Assembly (NCBI RefSeq): GCF_000373105.1 | Contig: NZ_KB890429.1 | Span: 1-42,169, forward strand | DNA from: Neolewinella persica DSM 23188 | Lineage (GTDB): Bacteria > Bacteroidota > Bacteroidia > Chitinophagales > Saprospiraceae | Direction of reading: 5' to 3' | Length of the DNA stretch: 42,169 nucleotides | Shown: positions 36,059-42,169 of the stretch, in pieces | Position numbering within the stretch: position 1 is the first letter of the stretch | Layout of the letters: each line of letters starts with the position of its first letter | Translations under genes and position numbers: made by a program | The notes under the pieces: model-generated | Seen by the model: the letters and a program-made list of their open reading frames with translations, nothing else | Told to the model about the DNA's origin: nothing | Database searches by the model: none

Positions 36059-37774
36059 TCATTTGATTAGCTCAAGATTGACGAGGAAGTGGTTTTTATC
36101 GATGGTAACATCCCGGGGACTAAACCCTTTACCCATTACCTGCCACTCCTGCGTGGCATCGAGCCGAACCGGTTCGCTGCCGATAAGTACGTCGACGGGG
36201 TAATTGAAACCGGTAACATTGGTACGCCAGCGGTACGCCACTTGTTGTCCCGTTTGCCGTAATTCTAAGACGGGGAGGTCGGGGTGCTCCAGGTATTGCT
36301 CAAAAAAAGGAGACAGGTCCTTTTTAGCATATCGGGAGAAATAATCAATTACCTGCTGGGTGTTCACAATGCTTTGTTGGTGGTCCTGGTAAAAGCTGCG
36401 CAGCATGCCGAAAAACAAGCCGTCATCGTCAAGCACATGCCGGAGGGTATGTAATACCCAAGACCCCTTGTAGTAGTGGTCCGAACTGCCAAAGTCGTCA
36501 AAATTGACGCCCTGAGGCCCAAGTATTGGAGATTCGTTTTTAATGTACTTTAATTGTGTCTTCAGGTAGCGGACAGCATCTTTTTTACCGTAAAGATATT
36601 CCACGTACAGGGCTTCCATATAGGTGGTAAATGATTCGTGAATCCACATTTCACCGTGATCGGCCACGCTGATGGAATTGCCGAAGTATTCGTGACCGGT
36701 TTCGTGGATGATGATAAAATCCCAGTCCATGTCGTCGGGGAGCATACCGCCGAGGTAGCCGCGCATATATCTGTTGCCATAGGCGATTCCGCTTTGGTGC
36801 TCCATACCGAGGTAGGGCGTCTCGATCAGGGCGTAGCCGTCGTCCCAAAACGGATATTTGCCAAAATAATGTTCGTAGGCGGCCAGCATGGGCCCAACTT
36901 GCCGGAAGTGCTTCCGTGCCCGGTCTTCGTTGTAATCGAGTACGTAATAATCCAGGTCAAGCACTTCTCCGTCAAAGGCAACGTAGGTACTGTCGAAGTG
37001 TACGTAACTGCCGATGCCAAGGCTGATGTTGTAATTGTTGATGGGGTAGGAAACAAACCAGTCGTAGCGTTTTTGGTAGCGGTTTTCCAATTCGACTTCC
37101 TCGCGTAAATTTCCGTTGCTGGCGACGAAGAAACGCTTAGGGACAGTTACTGATACGAGCATAGAGTCCGGTTCATCGCTGAGGTGATCCTTATTTGGCC
37201 ACCACAGGCTGGCCCCGGTACCCTCGCAGGCGATGCCAACCCAGGTCCGGTCTTTGTGGTCGAGGCTCCAAACGAAGCCGCCGTCCCAGGGAGCATTTTT
37301 TGCCGCTACTGGTTTACCGCCGTACCAGATGGACATGCGCCGAATCGCATTGCCGGGGCTGATGAGGCGGGGTAGGGTGATGAAAACAGCGTTAGCCTGT
37401 CGTTCGAAGGGGAGGTGGCGGCCGTCCTGTTTAATGCTGTCGATGGCCAGGTTCTGGAACAAGTCGAGCTGTAGCCGGTTGGTGGCTTGCACGACTTTAT
37501 AGTCCATATCCACCCGTCCTTCGATGGATCGTTCGGTAGTGTTGACCTCCAGGTGAAGCTCGTAGTACGTTACGTCGAAGCTGGTCCGCTCCGGGCGCAG
37601 CGCGCCGCGCAGAGTGTCCGCCTGGGTGAATTTGTGGTGGGCGAAATAATCCGCGTGTTCTTGCGCCAGTAAGGGATTAAATGGGGAAAGAAAAAGGGGC
37701 AGCAGCATTAGGGCGCGGCCGCAGGATGCAAAAAGGGCGTTAAATGAGCAGGGTAGGGGACGTCGTTGATTCAT
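36059..37774 (-). CDS. M1 family aminopeptidase (secreted)
   Basis: I chose ATG 37774 over the upstream ATG 37834: it gives a signal peptide (MNQRRP..., hydrophobic ALMLLPLFLSPFNPLLAQ). 571 residues. The N-terminal beta domain (YYELHLEVNTTERSIEGRVDM) is followed by the catalytic domain with the GxMEN-type motif as LGMEHQSGIAYGNRYM, zinc site HETGHEYFG (nt 36692-36706) and the third ligand in WIHESFTTYMEALYVEYLYG. M1 enzymes remove N-terminal residues from peptides. Signal peptide but no T9SS tail, so it probably acts in the periplasm. MEH instead of MEN is seen in some relatives. Length is short because the C-terminal ARM-like domain is absent. It is the first gene of a likely operon with the PLDc_N and glycosyltransferase genes. 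Confidence 0.9.
   Translation of the reverse strand: MNQRRPLPCSFNALFASCGRALMLLPLFLSPFNPLLAQEHADYFAHHKFTQADTLRGALRPERTSFDVTYYELHLEVNTTERSIEGRVDMDYKVVQATNRLQLDLFQNLAIDSIKQDGRHLPFERQANAVFITLPRLISPGNAIRRMSIWYGGKPVAAKNAPWDGGFVWSLDHKDRTWVGIACEGTGASLWWPNKDHLSDEPDSMLVSVTVPKRFFVASNGNLREEVELENRYQKRYDWFVSYPINNYNISLGIGSYVHFDSTYVAFDGEVLDLDYYVLDYNEDRARKHFRQVGPMLAAYEHYFGKYPFWDDGYALIETPYLGMEHQSGIAYGNRYMRGYLGGMLPDDMDWDFIIIHETGHEYFGNSISVADHGEMWIHESFTTYMEALYVEYLYGKKDAVRYLKTQLKYIKNESPILGPQGVNFDDFGSSDHYYKGSWVLHTLRHVLDDDGLFFGMLRSFYQDHQQSIVNTQQVIDYFSRYAKKDLSPFFEQYLEHPDLPVLELRQTGQQVAYRWRTNVTGFNYPVDVLIGSEPVRLDATQEWQVMGKGFSPRDVTIDKNHFLVNLELIK
37712..37730 (-). repeat. Dispersed 18-mer variant with 1-base insertion, inside the M1 gene
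   Basis: On the minus strand it reads TGCATCCTGCGGCCGCGCC, the consensus with one inserted T. It is sense to the gene and encodes ASCGRA in the signal peptide. Confidence 0.5.
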
Positions 37775-37978
37775 TCGGCTGGGGATGGTTTCGGGAGGGC
37801 TAAGATACGGCGGCGGAAGCGGGAGAGGAACCATTAAGACACTAAGGCATTAAGAAGTTACACTAAGGTAAGAAGGGGAACTGTTTGGCTGTCTTGGCTG
37901 CTGCGCAGCGTACCGGGCTCCTGCATTTATGTTGGCAAGAGAGTGATCTATTGGTCACTTAGCGTTATGAACGAGCGA

Positions 37979-38003
37979 AGCGAGCTACCTCATGCGGCAG
38001 CTA
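37979..38003 (-). repeat. Dispersed 25-bp repeat (TAGCTGCCGCA...)
   Basis: Inverted partner of 34195-34219. Around it the 257-bp gap upstream of the M1 gene also holds TATGAACTACCAACTACCGA-type short repeats (~38004-38035). Confidence 0.55.
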
Positions 38004-38031
38004 CTATGAACTACCAACTACCGACTATGAA

Positions 38032-38934
38032 CTAATGCGTCTGGTCAAAATCCGAAATCACCCCCAGCATTAAGGTTATATCAGTATAAAATTTGCGGAT
38101 GATACTGAAGGAGAGGTTGGAGGAGAAGAAGTTCGGCTCCAGCATGTCATAGTCGTGGGCTACGCCGATGAAGAGATCCTGGTTGTGGACGGCGAAGAAG
38201 ATGTCCTGTTCCTGGGTTCTGGCAAACTCCAGTAGGGCATCTTGCATGGGCGGGGTCAGGATGCCGGCTACGTGCGTTCCAGCGTGGGCGTAAACGGCGA
38301 ATTCTTCCCGGAAACCGGGGTTCATGATCTCGATGTCTGCCGGCTTGCCGCCTTTAGAGACGTAGGCATCGACGGTCCGTTTGAGCCGACGGAGGTTATG
38401 CCGGGGCCACACTGCGATGCGGCCGGTGGTCGGCTCATTGAAAACGGCATGGACGAACAGACCGCTGAAGACCGTCAGCAACCGATTACTCGCCGGGCTG
38501 ATTTCTTTGACGTAGGTTTCTCCCATCTCGAAGGCCATCTCGCCCACCAGGCCTTTGATGTAGTCTTCGGCGTGGTAGCTGTCGGGCATGGGCCGGAAAA
38601 GCCCGCTGCGCTCAAACCGGTCCTGGTGTATGGCGTGCTTGGGGTCGTAGGTCAGGGAGCGGTAGTTAGGCGCATCGTTAAGGAACTCCAGCAAAAGATT
38701 GATGATGGCAGGCTTGAAGGCTTGCCGAAATTTCTCGATCCGGTAATACAGTGACCCTACGTAAAAGATGATTGGCATCGCCAACAGGAAGATCAGGAAC
38801 CCCAGGTCAAAGACGACGAAAGCAATAAAGAGGATTACTACAGCAATCAGTGATACCATTATTCCCCGGATCAACCGCACCCGAAGCCGTTCGAGCCGGT
38901 AGAGCTCTGGGCGGATGGTGGTGTTGTAGTACAT
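38032..38934 (-). CDS. DUF3137-family membrane protein
   Basis: 300 residues. Two close hydrophobic segments (~26-45 and ~47-62) place the N-terminus in the inner membrane, and the rest is cytosolic. The C-terminal half matches the DUF3137 pattern: LLTVFSGLFVHAVFNEPTTGRIAVWP, then NPGFREEFAVYAHAGTHVAGILTPPMQDALLEF, then DIFFAVHNQDLFIGVA (key parts FSGLFV, FREEFAVY and LTPPM). Function of the family is not known to me. Monocistronic in appearance: 257 bp separate it from the M1 gene. Confidence 0.82.
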   Translation of the reverse strand: MYYNTTIRPELYRLERLRVRLIRGIMVSLIAVVILFIAFVVFDLGFLIFLLAMPIIFYVGSLYYRIEKFRQAFKPAIINLLLEFLNDAPNYRSLTYDPKHAIHQDRFERSGLFRPMPDSYHAEDYIKGLVGEMAFEMGETYVKEISPASNRLLTVFSGLFVHAVFNEPTTGRIAVWPRHNLRRLKRTVDAYVSKGGKPADIEIMNPGFREEFAVYAHAGTHVAGILTPPMQDALLEFARTQEQDIFFAVHNQDLFIGVAHDYDMLEPNFFSSNLSFSIIRKFYTDITLMLGVISDFDQTH

Positions 38935-38965
38935 CCGTAATTCGTCGATGCGGGGAGGAGAGGCG

Positions 38966-39013
38966 ATTGGTCTGTTGGAGTTATTGGTCTATTGGGACTA
39001 TTGTTCTATTGGC
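38966..39013 (-). repeat. CCAATAG-type dispersed repeat array
   Basis: Plus strand shows ATTGG four to five times (GTCTGTTGG, GTTATTGG, TCTATTGG, TTCTATTGG), the reverse complement of the arrays at 21001 and 40733. It begins 32 bp upstream of the DUF3137 start codon. Confidence 0.6.
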
Positions 39014-39102
39014 TGCAAGTTAAGTGTTCTCCCGGATAGGGGGCCTAAATAGTAATCACGAAGTCGCTCGTTCGCCGATAGTCGTGTAGCGACGATGCAT
39101 GA

Positions 39103-39142
39103 GTTGCCTGGGACAAGGAGGCACGACGCAGTCCCAGGCAAC
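39103..39142. other. Intergenic hairpin
   Basis: 11-bp perfect arms GTTGCCTGGGA and TCCCAGGCAAC around an 18-nt loop containing CACGACGCAG; similar CGACGC sequence recurs in the adjoining smaller stem. Confidence 0.5.
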
Positions 39143-39210
39143 GAATGGGCTACAACCGCCCTACGACGCGTTGCGTCGTGGAGACGAGCCGGCTCCTCAT
39201 CCCTTCTCTT

Positions 39211-39228
39211 TGCACCTGCGGCCGCGCC
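39211..39228 (+). repeat. Dispersed 18-mer copy TGCACCTGCGGCCGCGCC
   Basis: Exact consensus copy, intergenic, in the longer 20-base form beginning at 39209. Confidence 0.75.
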
Positions 39229-39437
39229 TCCTCTATTCAGGTTGACGCGTAAAGCTCGGTAACCAACCTTTACCACCCGTAAGCGACTCCTTTTAGCGAA
39301 ATTTCAATTCCAGATCTTCTACAACAAACGCGTTGTCCACTGCCCTGGCATAGTAGAATCCTATGAAGCAACAAATCGGTAAGCAAAAATTCTTATCATC
39401 TTCCGCAGTGCCGAATCGCTTTTGTCGTAGAAACCCT

Positions 39438-39445
39438 TATCTTTG
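39438..39445 (+). promoter_or_regulatory. Likely -7 promoter element of bamD (TATCTTTG)
   Basis: Perfect TAnnTTTG followed by CG, 8 nt before the ATG; a TTG at 39422-39424 lies upstream but closer than the usual spacing. The message would have a very short leader. Confidence 0.5.
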
Positions 39446-39453
39446 CGCCCCTT

Positions 39454-40287
39454 ATGAAGTTTACTTCCATCCTTTCCCTACTTTTCGTTGCCCTCATCAC
39501 CTTCGGCTGTAAGTCCGAATTTGAGACCGTCCGTACCAGCGGAGACGCCGCGCTGTGGCTGCAGAAGGCCAATGAATATTACGATGCGGAAGAGTACCAG
39601 CGGGCCCAGACCCTCTACGAACTCTCCATCGCTCCCTTCCGTGGTAAGGCCGAAGCAGAGCAGATTGCCTACCGCTATGCTTATACTTACTACTATACCC
39701 GGCAGTTTGTGTTGGCCAGCTACTATTTCAAGAACTTTGCCACCACTTACGGCGGTAGTAATTTAAGGGAGGAAGCAGACTTTATGTCCGCCTATTCGAA
39801 CTACCGGCTGAGCCCCGTTTACCGACTCGACCAAAGCTACAGTGTAAAAGCCATCGACGGCTTCGAGGAATTTGCCAACCGCTATCCCAACAGTGAGCGA
39901 ATTACCGAAGCCAACCGCCTGATTGACGAAATGCGGGCGAAGATGGAACTGAAGGATTTCGAATCCGCAAAACTCTATGTAGACCTCAGGCGTTTTGAAT
40001 CAGCGCAGCAAAGTTTTGAGAACGTCCTCAAAGAGTATCCTGAAACTCAGCGCGCCGAGGAAATCCGTTTCCTGATGGCTAAAAGTCAATACCAGTACGC
40101 CGATCTCAGCTACGTTACCCGGAAGGGAGAACGTTTTGATAAAGCCGAAAAACTGATCGATGCCTTTATTGAACGCTACCCTGACAGTCAGTACAGCGAA
40201 GAAATAATGGATCTCAGTAAAAAAACCACAAAACAACTAAAAGAACTCGAAAATGTCAGATATCAAAGCACGGGCTCAAGGCCTTAG
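39454..40287 (+). CDS. bamD: Outer membrane protein assembly factor BamD
   Basis: 277 residues. Signal peptide with lipobox ITFGC (Cys 19), then about five TPR helix pairs: WLQKANEYYDAEEYQRAQTLYE (key EYYDAEEYQRAQ), YTYYYTRQFVLASYYFKNF, GFEEFANRYPNSERI and QQSFENVLKEYPETQRAEE. BamD is the essential lipoprotein partner of BamA that inserts barrels in the outer membrane. The order bamD, rpoZ, coaBC is well kept in Bacteroidota and supports the call. Its last 35 bases overlap the rpoZ start, so the two are translationally linked. Confidence 0.95.
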   Translation: MKFTSILSLLFVALITFGCKSEFETVRTSGDAALWLQKANEYYDAEEYQRAQTLYELSIAPFRGKAEAEQIAYRYAYTYYYTRQFVLASYYFKNFATTYGGSNLREEADFMSAYSNYRLSPVYRLDQSYSVKAIDGFEEFANRYPNSERITEANRLIDEMRAKMELKDFESAKLYVDLRRFESAQQSFENVLKEYPETQRAEEIRFLMAKSQYQYADLSYVTRKGERFDKAEKLIDAFIERYPDSQYSEEIMDLSKKTTKQLKELENVRYQSTGSRP

Positions 40288-40600
40288 TCCAGACGTAAGC
40301 GCCCGCGACATCGCCAACGTGGTGAAAGACACGGGTAATATTTACGAGACCCTCGCCATCGTCAGCCGCCGTGCTCGTCAGCTGGCCGTTGACCTGAAGC
40401 ATGAACTCGACCAGAAGCTGGAAGAGTTTGCTGAAGTAACCGATACCATCGAAGAAGTAGTCGAGAACAAGGAGCAGATCGAAATCTCCAAGTTCTACGA
40501 AAAACTACCCAACCCGGTACTCATCGCCATGCGCGAATACCTCGACGACGAACTCTACAGCCGGTACAACTCGGACCGGGAGGAGGAAGAAGAGGTTTAA
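40253..40600 (+). CDS. rpoZ: RNA polymerase omega subunit, Bacteroidota type
   Basis: 115 residues, starting inside bamD in the +2 frame relative to it (35-nt overlap, ATG 40253). The N-terminal part (ARDIANVVKDTGNIYETLAIVSRRARQL) has the omega/Rpb6 core, with key NIYETLAIVSRRARQL. The C-terminal half is acidic and ends EEEEEV. Omega helps assemble and stabilise core RNA polymerase. The Bacteroidota form is longer than the E. coli subunit, as here. A terminator follows at 40685. Confidence 0.9.
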   Translation: MSDIKARAQGLSPDVSARDIANVVKDTGNIYETLAIVSRRARQLAVDLKHELDQKLEEFAEVTDTIEEVVENKEQIEISKFYEKLPNPVLIAMREYLDDELYSRYNSDREEEEEV

Positions 40601-40606
40601 TCTCAG

Positions 40607-40628
40607 GTTGTCGGGTTATCAAGTTGTC
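40607..40628. repeat. Dispersed 22-bp repeat, inverted copy
   Basis: Reverse complement of 28871-28892 with one difference, 6 bp after the rpoZ stop. Confidence 0.7.
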
Positions 40629-40684
40629 GGGTTGTCCTGCTTTTCAATAAGCTGCAGGGCCGATCATTGAAAACCCTGATATCG

Positions 40685-40728
40685 GGCCGTCAGTTAAATT
40701 AACTTTTAACTGACGGCCTTTGTATTTT
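40685..40728 (+). terminator. Rho-independent terminator after rpoZ
   Basis: A 14-bp perfect stem (GGCCGTCAGTTAAA at 40685-40698, complement at 40705-40718), loop TTAACT, followed by TTTGTATTTT. It separates bamD-rpoZ from coaBC, which must then have its own promoter or depend on readthrough. Confidence 0.8.
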
Positions 40729-40732
40729 GTGT

Positions 40733-40782
40733 CCACCAACAGACCAACAGTACCAATAGTCCAATAGTCCAACAGCACCAAA
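40733..40782 (+). repeat. CCAATAG-type dispersed repeat array upstream of coaBC
   Basis: CCAACAG and CCAATAGT units repeated six times, ending 1-2 bases before the coaBC ATG (40784), so it forms the coaBC translation start region. No -7 consensus is visible between it and the terminator. Confidence 0.65.
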
Positions 40783-40783
40783 C

Positions 40784-42076
40784 ATGTCCCTAAAAGGCAA
40801 AAAAATCATCCTGGGTGTCTCCGGAAGCATCGCAGCTTACAAAGCGGCATTGATCGTCCGCGGACTCGTGAAAGCCGGTGCTGAGGTGCGGGTACTGATG
40901 ACGAAGGCAGCTGCGGACTTCATCTCTCCACTCACCCTGGCCACCCTGTCTAAGCACGAGGTCACCACCTCGGTACACGACGGTGAAAGCTGGAATAACC
41001 ACGTGGAGCTTGGGCTATGGGCCGATGCGATGCTGGTGGCTCCTGCCACAGCAACGACCCTGGGTAAGATGGCCAACGGGATTTGCGACAGCGCCATCGT
41101 GGCGGTCTATTTGTCTGCCCGCTGTCCGGTGTTTTTTGCGCCAGCTATGGACCTGGACATGTGGGCGCATCCGGCCACCCGGCGCAATGTGGAGCTTTTG
41201 CAGTCTTACGGTAATCACCTCATCGATGTAGGTACGGGAGAACTGGCCTCAGGGTTGAGTGGTGCTGGCCGACTGGCGGAACCGGAGGACATTATAAAAA
41301 TCCTGGCCGATTTTTTGGCGCAGCCGCTTGGTAAGGGTACTCCACTGCCAGTAAAGGCCAGCAACACGGGTACTGGTATGTCCACTAAGGCAGATTTAAC
41401 GGGTACTGGCGTGTCCTCGCCAGCCAAACAAGACCTCAAAGGCAAAACCCTCCTCATTACGGCTGGTCCTACCTACGAAGACCTCGACCCCGTACGCTAC
41501 CTGGGGAATCGGAGCACGGGCCGGATGGGCATTGCATTGGCCGAGGCCGCCGCTGCGCGCGGCGCGTCCGTTAACCTGGTCCTGGGGCCCACGGAGCTGA
41601 CCACTACTGCCGAAGGAGTCACGCTACACAACGTTCGCTCCGCCCGGGAGATGCACGCCATTTCCGTCATCAAATGGCCGAAGGCAGATGCCGCCATCCT
41701 GGCCGCTGCGGTGGCAGATTATCGCCCTTCGCGTACCGAAGCTGGCAAGATCAAGAAGAAAGAAGGTCCAATGACCGTTAAGCTGGTACGTAACCCCGAC
41801 ATCGCTGCGGAATTAGGGCAGGATAAACGCCCGCACCAACGCCTTGTCGGCTTCGCCCTCGAAACCGAGAACGGCCTCGAAAATGCCAGGGGTAAACTAA
41901 AGCGGAAAAACCTAGATTTTATCGTTCTCAATTCCCCAAACGACAAAGGTGCCGCTTTCGGCCATACGACCAATAAGATTCAGCTGGTTACTGGCAATAA
42001 GGTGACGGCATTCGAGTTAAAATCTAAGGACGACGTGGCAGATGATATTCTGGATGCGTTGGTTAAGGTGTTGTAG
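40784..42076 (+). CDS. coaBC: Bifunctional phosphopantothenoylcysteine decarboxylase / phosphopantothenate-cysteine ligase
   Basis: Second and third steps of coenzyme A synthesis from 4'-phosphopantothenate, in the cytosol. N-terminal CoaC flavoprotein (~1-175): GVSGSIAAYKAALIVRGL, active-site His 73 (NNHVELG), and PAMDLDM (120-126), where most enzymes have PAMN; Asp is common in Bacteroidota to my knowledge. C-terminal CoaB (~218-430): LLITAGPTYEDLDPVRYLGN, GNRSTGRMG, AAAVADYRP, KIKKK and LVRNPDIAAEL. 430 residues, slightly long because of a Thr/Gly/Ser-rich linker (~180-215) that contains the near-repeat TGTGMSTKADLTGTGVSS. It ends in a 31-bp tandem repeat that includes the stop codon. Confidence 0.95.
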   Translation: MSLKGKKIILGVSGSIAAYKAALIVRGLVKAGAEVRVLMTKAAADFISPLTLATLSKHEVTTSVHDGESWNNHVELGLWADAMLVAPATATTLGKMANGICDSAIVAVYLSARCPVFFAPAMDLDMWAHPATRRNVELLQSYGNHLIDVGTGELASGLSGAGRLAEPEDIIKILADFLAQPLGKGTPLPVKASNTGTGMSTKADLTGTGVSSPAKQDLKGKTLLITAGPTYEDLDPVRYLGNRSTGRMGIALAEAAAARGASVNLVLGPTELTTTAEGVTLHNVRSAREMHAISVIKWPKADAAILAAAVADYRPSRTEAGKIKKKEGPMTVKLVRNPDIAAELGQDKRPHQRLVGFALETENGLENARGKLKRKNLDFIVLNSPNDKGAAFGHTTNKIQLVTGNKVTAFELKSKDDVADDILDALVKVL

Positions 42077-42169
42077 GAGTCGCTTTGCTCCTGTTGCAGT
42101 TGTTGCAGGGGCGCTTTGCTCCTGTTGCAGTTATTGCAGGGTCGCTTTGCTCCTGTTGCAGGTGTTGTA
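42068..42169 (+). repeat. 31-bp tandem repeat array, runs off the window
   Basis: Units at 42068-42098, 42099-42129 and 42130-42160, with a fourth starting at 42161. All share CGCTTTGCTCCTGTTGCA and the rest varies at few positions. The first unit contains the last two codons and stop of coaBC. There are no unique spacers, so this is not a CRISPR array. GGAG and CTCC in the first unit could pair as a small hairpin. Confidence 0.8.

Larger units (their letters stand above)
38935..39453. other. 519-bp divergent intergenic region rich in repeats and hairpins
   Basis: Between the DUF3137 gene (-) and bamD (+). It holds an inverted CCAATAG array (38966-39013), an 11-bp hairpin (39103-39142), a smaller stem ACGACGC/GCGTCGT (39163-39179), an exact 18-mer copy (39211-39228) and the bamD -7 box (39438-39445). 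No coding ORF is supported. Confidence 0.55.

Noticed and set aside
42068..42169. CRISPR array
   Set aside because: Adjacent 31-bp units with no unique spacers and no cas genes; a simple tandem repeat.

Overview
The window (about 42 kb, mid-range GC) looks like a chromosomal segment of a marine or environmental Bacteroidota of the Saprospiria, probably near Lewinella/Neolewinella. The reasons are giant Cys-rich surface proteins with type IX secretion (T9SS) C-terminal sorting domains, SprB-type repeats, the conserved bamD-rpoZ-coaBC order, near-absence of Shine-Dalgarno sites, TAnnTTTG-like -7 boxes, and an ECF sigma factor next to a membrane/beta-barrel partner. The taxon is inferred from gene content only. 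I saw no tRNA, rRNA, CRISPR array, transposase or phage gene.

Layout. (1) 2-15221: two consecutive paralogous giant surface proteins on the + strand; the first is cut by the window edge. Both carry arrays of a ~100-residue Cys-flanked CDDNG repeat, a long shared Ig/HYR-like region, a dockerin-like module, a cohesin-like module and a T9SS sorting domain. (2) 15395-17233 (-): GH15 glucoamylase/trehalase-like enzyme. (3) 17566-25513 (+): a metalloprotease/beta-propeller/outer-membrane-barrel protein, a decayed fragment of the same gene, an ApbE lipoprotein, an EamA permease, a POTRA/Omp85 protein and NAD kinase. (4) 25514-26458: a 945-bp gene-free, AT-rich, structured gap, then a six-AT-hook plus helix-hairpin-helix DNA-binding protein. 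(5) 27515-28834: a surface lipoprotein. (6) 29145-31954: ECF sigma factor, an unusual anti-sigma-like/barrel fusion, and a lipoprotein. (7) 32174-34165: cytochrome P450 and Maf nucleotide pyrophosphatase. (8) 34414-38934 (-): M1 aminopeptidase, PLDc_N-type membrane protein and GT1 glycosyltransferase as a likely operon, preceded by a DUF3137 membrane protein. (9) 39454-42076 (+): bamD, overlapping rpoZ, and coaBC.

How the genes fit together. Much of the window concerns the cell envelope: T9SS cargo, Omp85-type barrels, BamD, lipoproteins, and a sigma/anti-sigma pair that may sense the envelope. The rest is housekeeping (NAD kinase, CoaBC, RpoZ, Maf).

The most unusual signals are not ordinary genes. 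An 18-base sequence, TGCACCTGCGNCCGCGCC, occurs seven times exactly and several more times with one or two changes, in both orientations, in intergenic DNA and inside unrelated genes in different reading frames. Intergenic DNA also carries several other short dispersed repeats (CCAATAG arrays, GACAACTTGATAACC, TAGCTGCCGCA). Other leads are the CDDNG repeat family, the fourfold GWxALExxL repeat in the anti-sigma-like fusion, the truncated peptidase relic, and a 31-bp tandem array that begins inside the last codons of coaBC.
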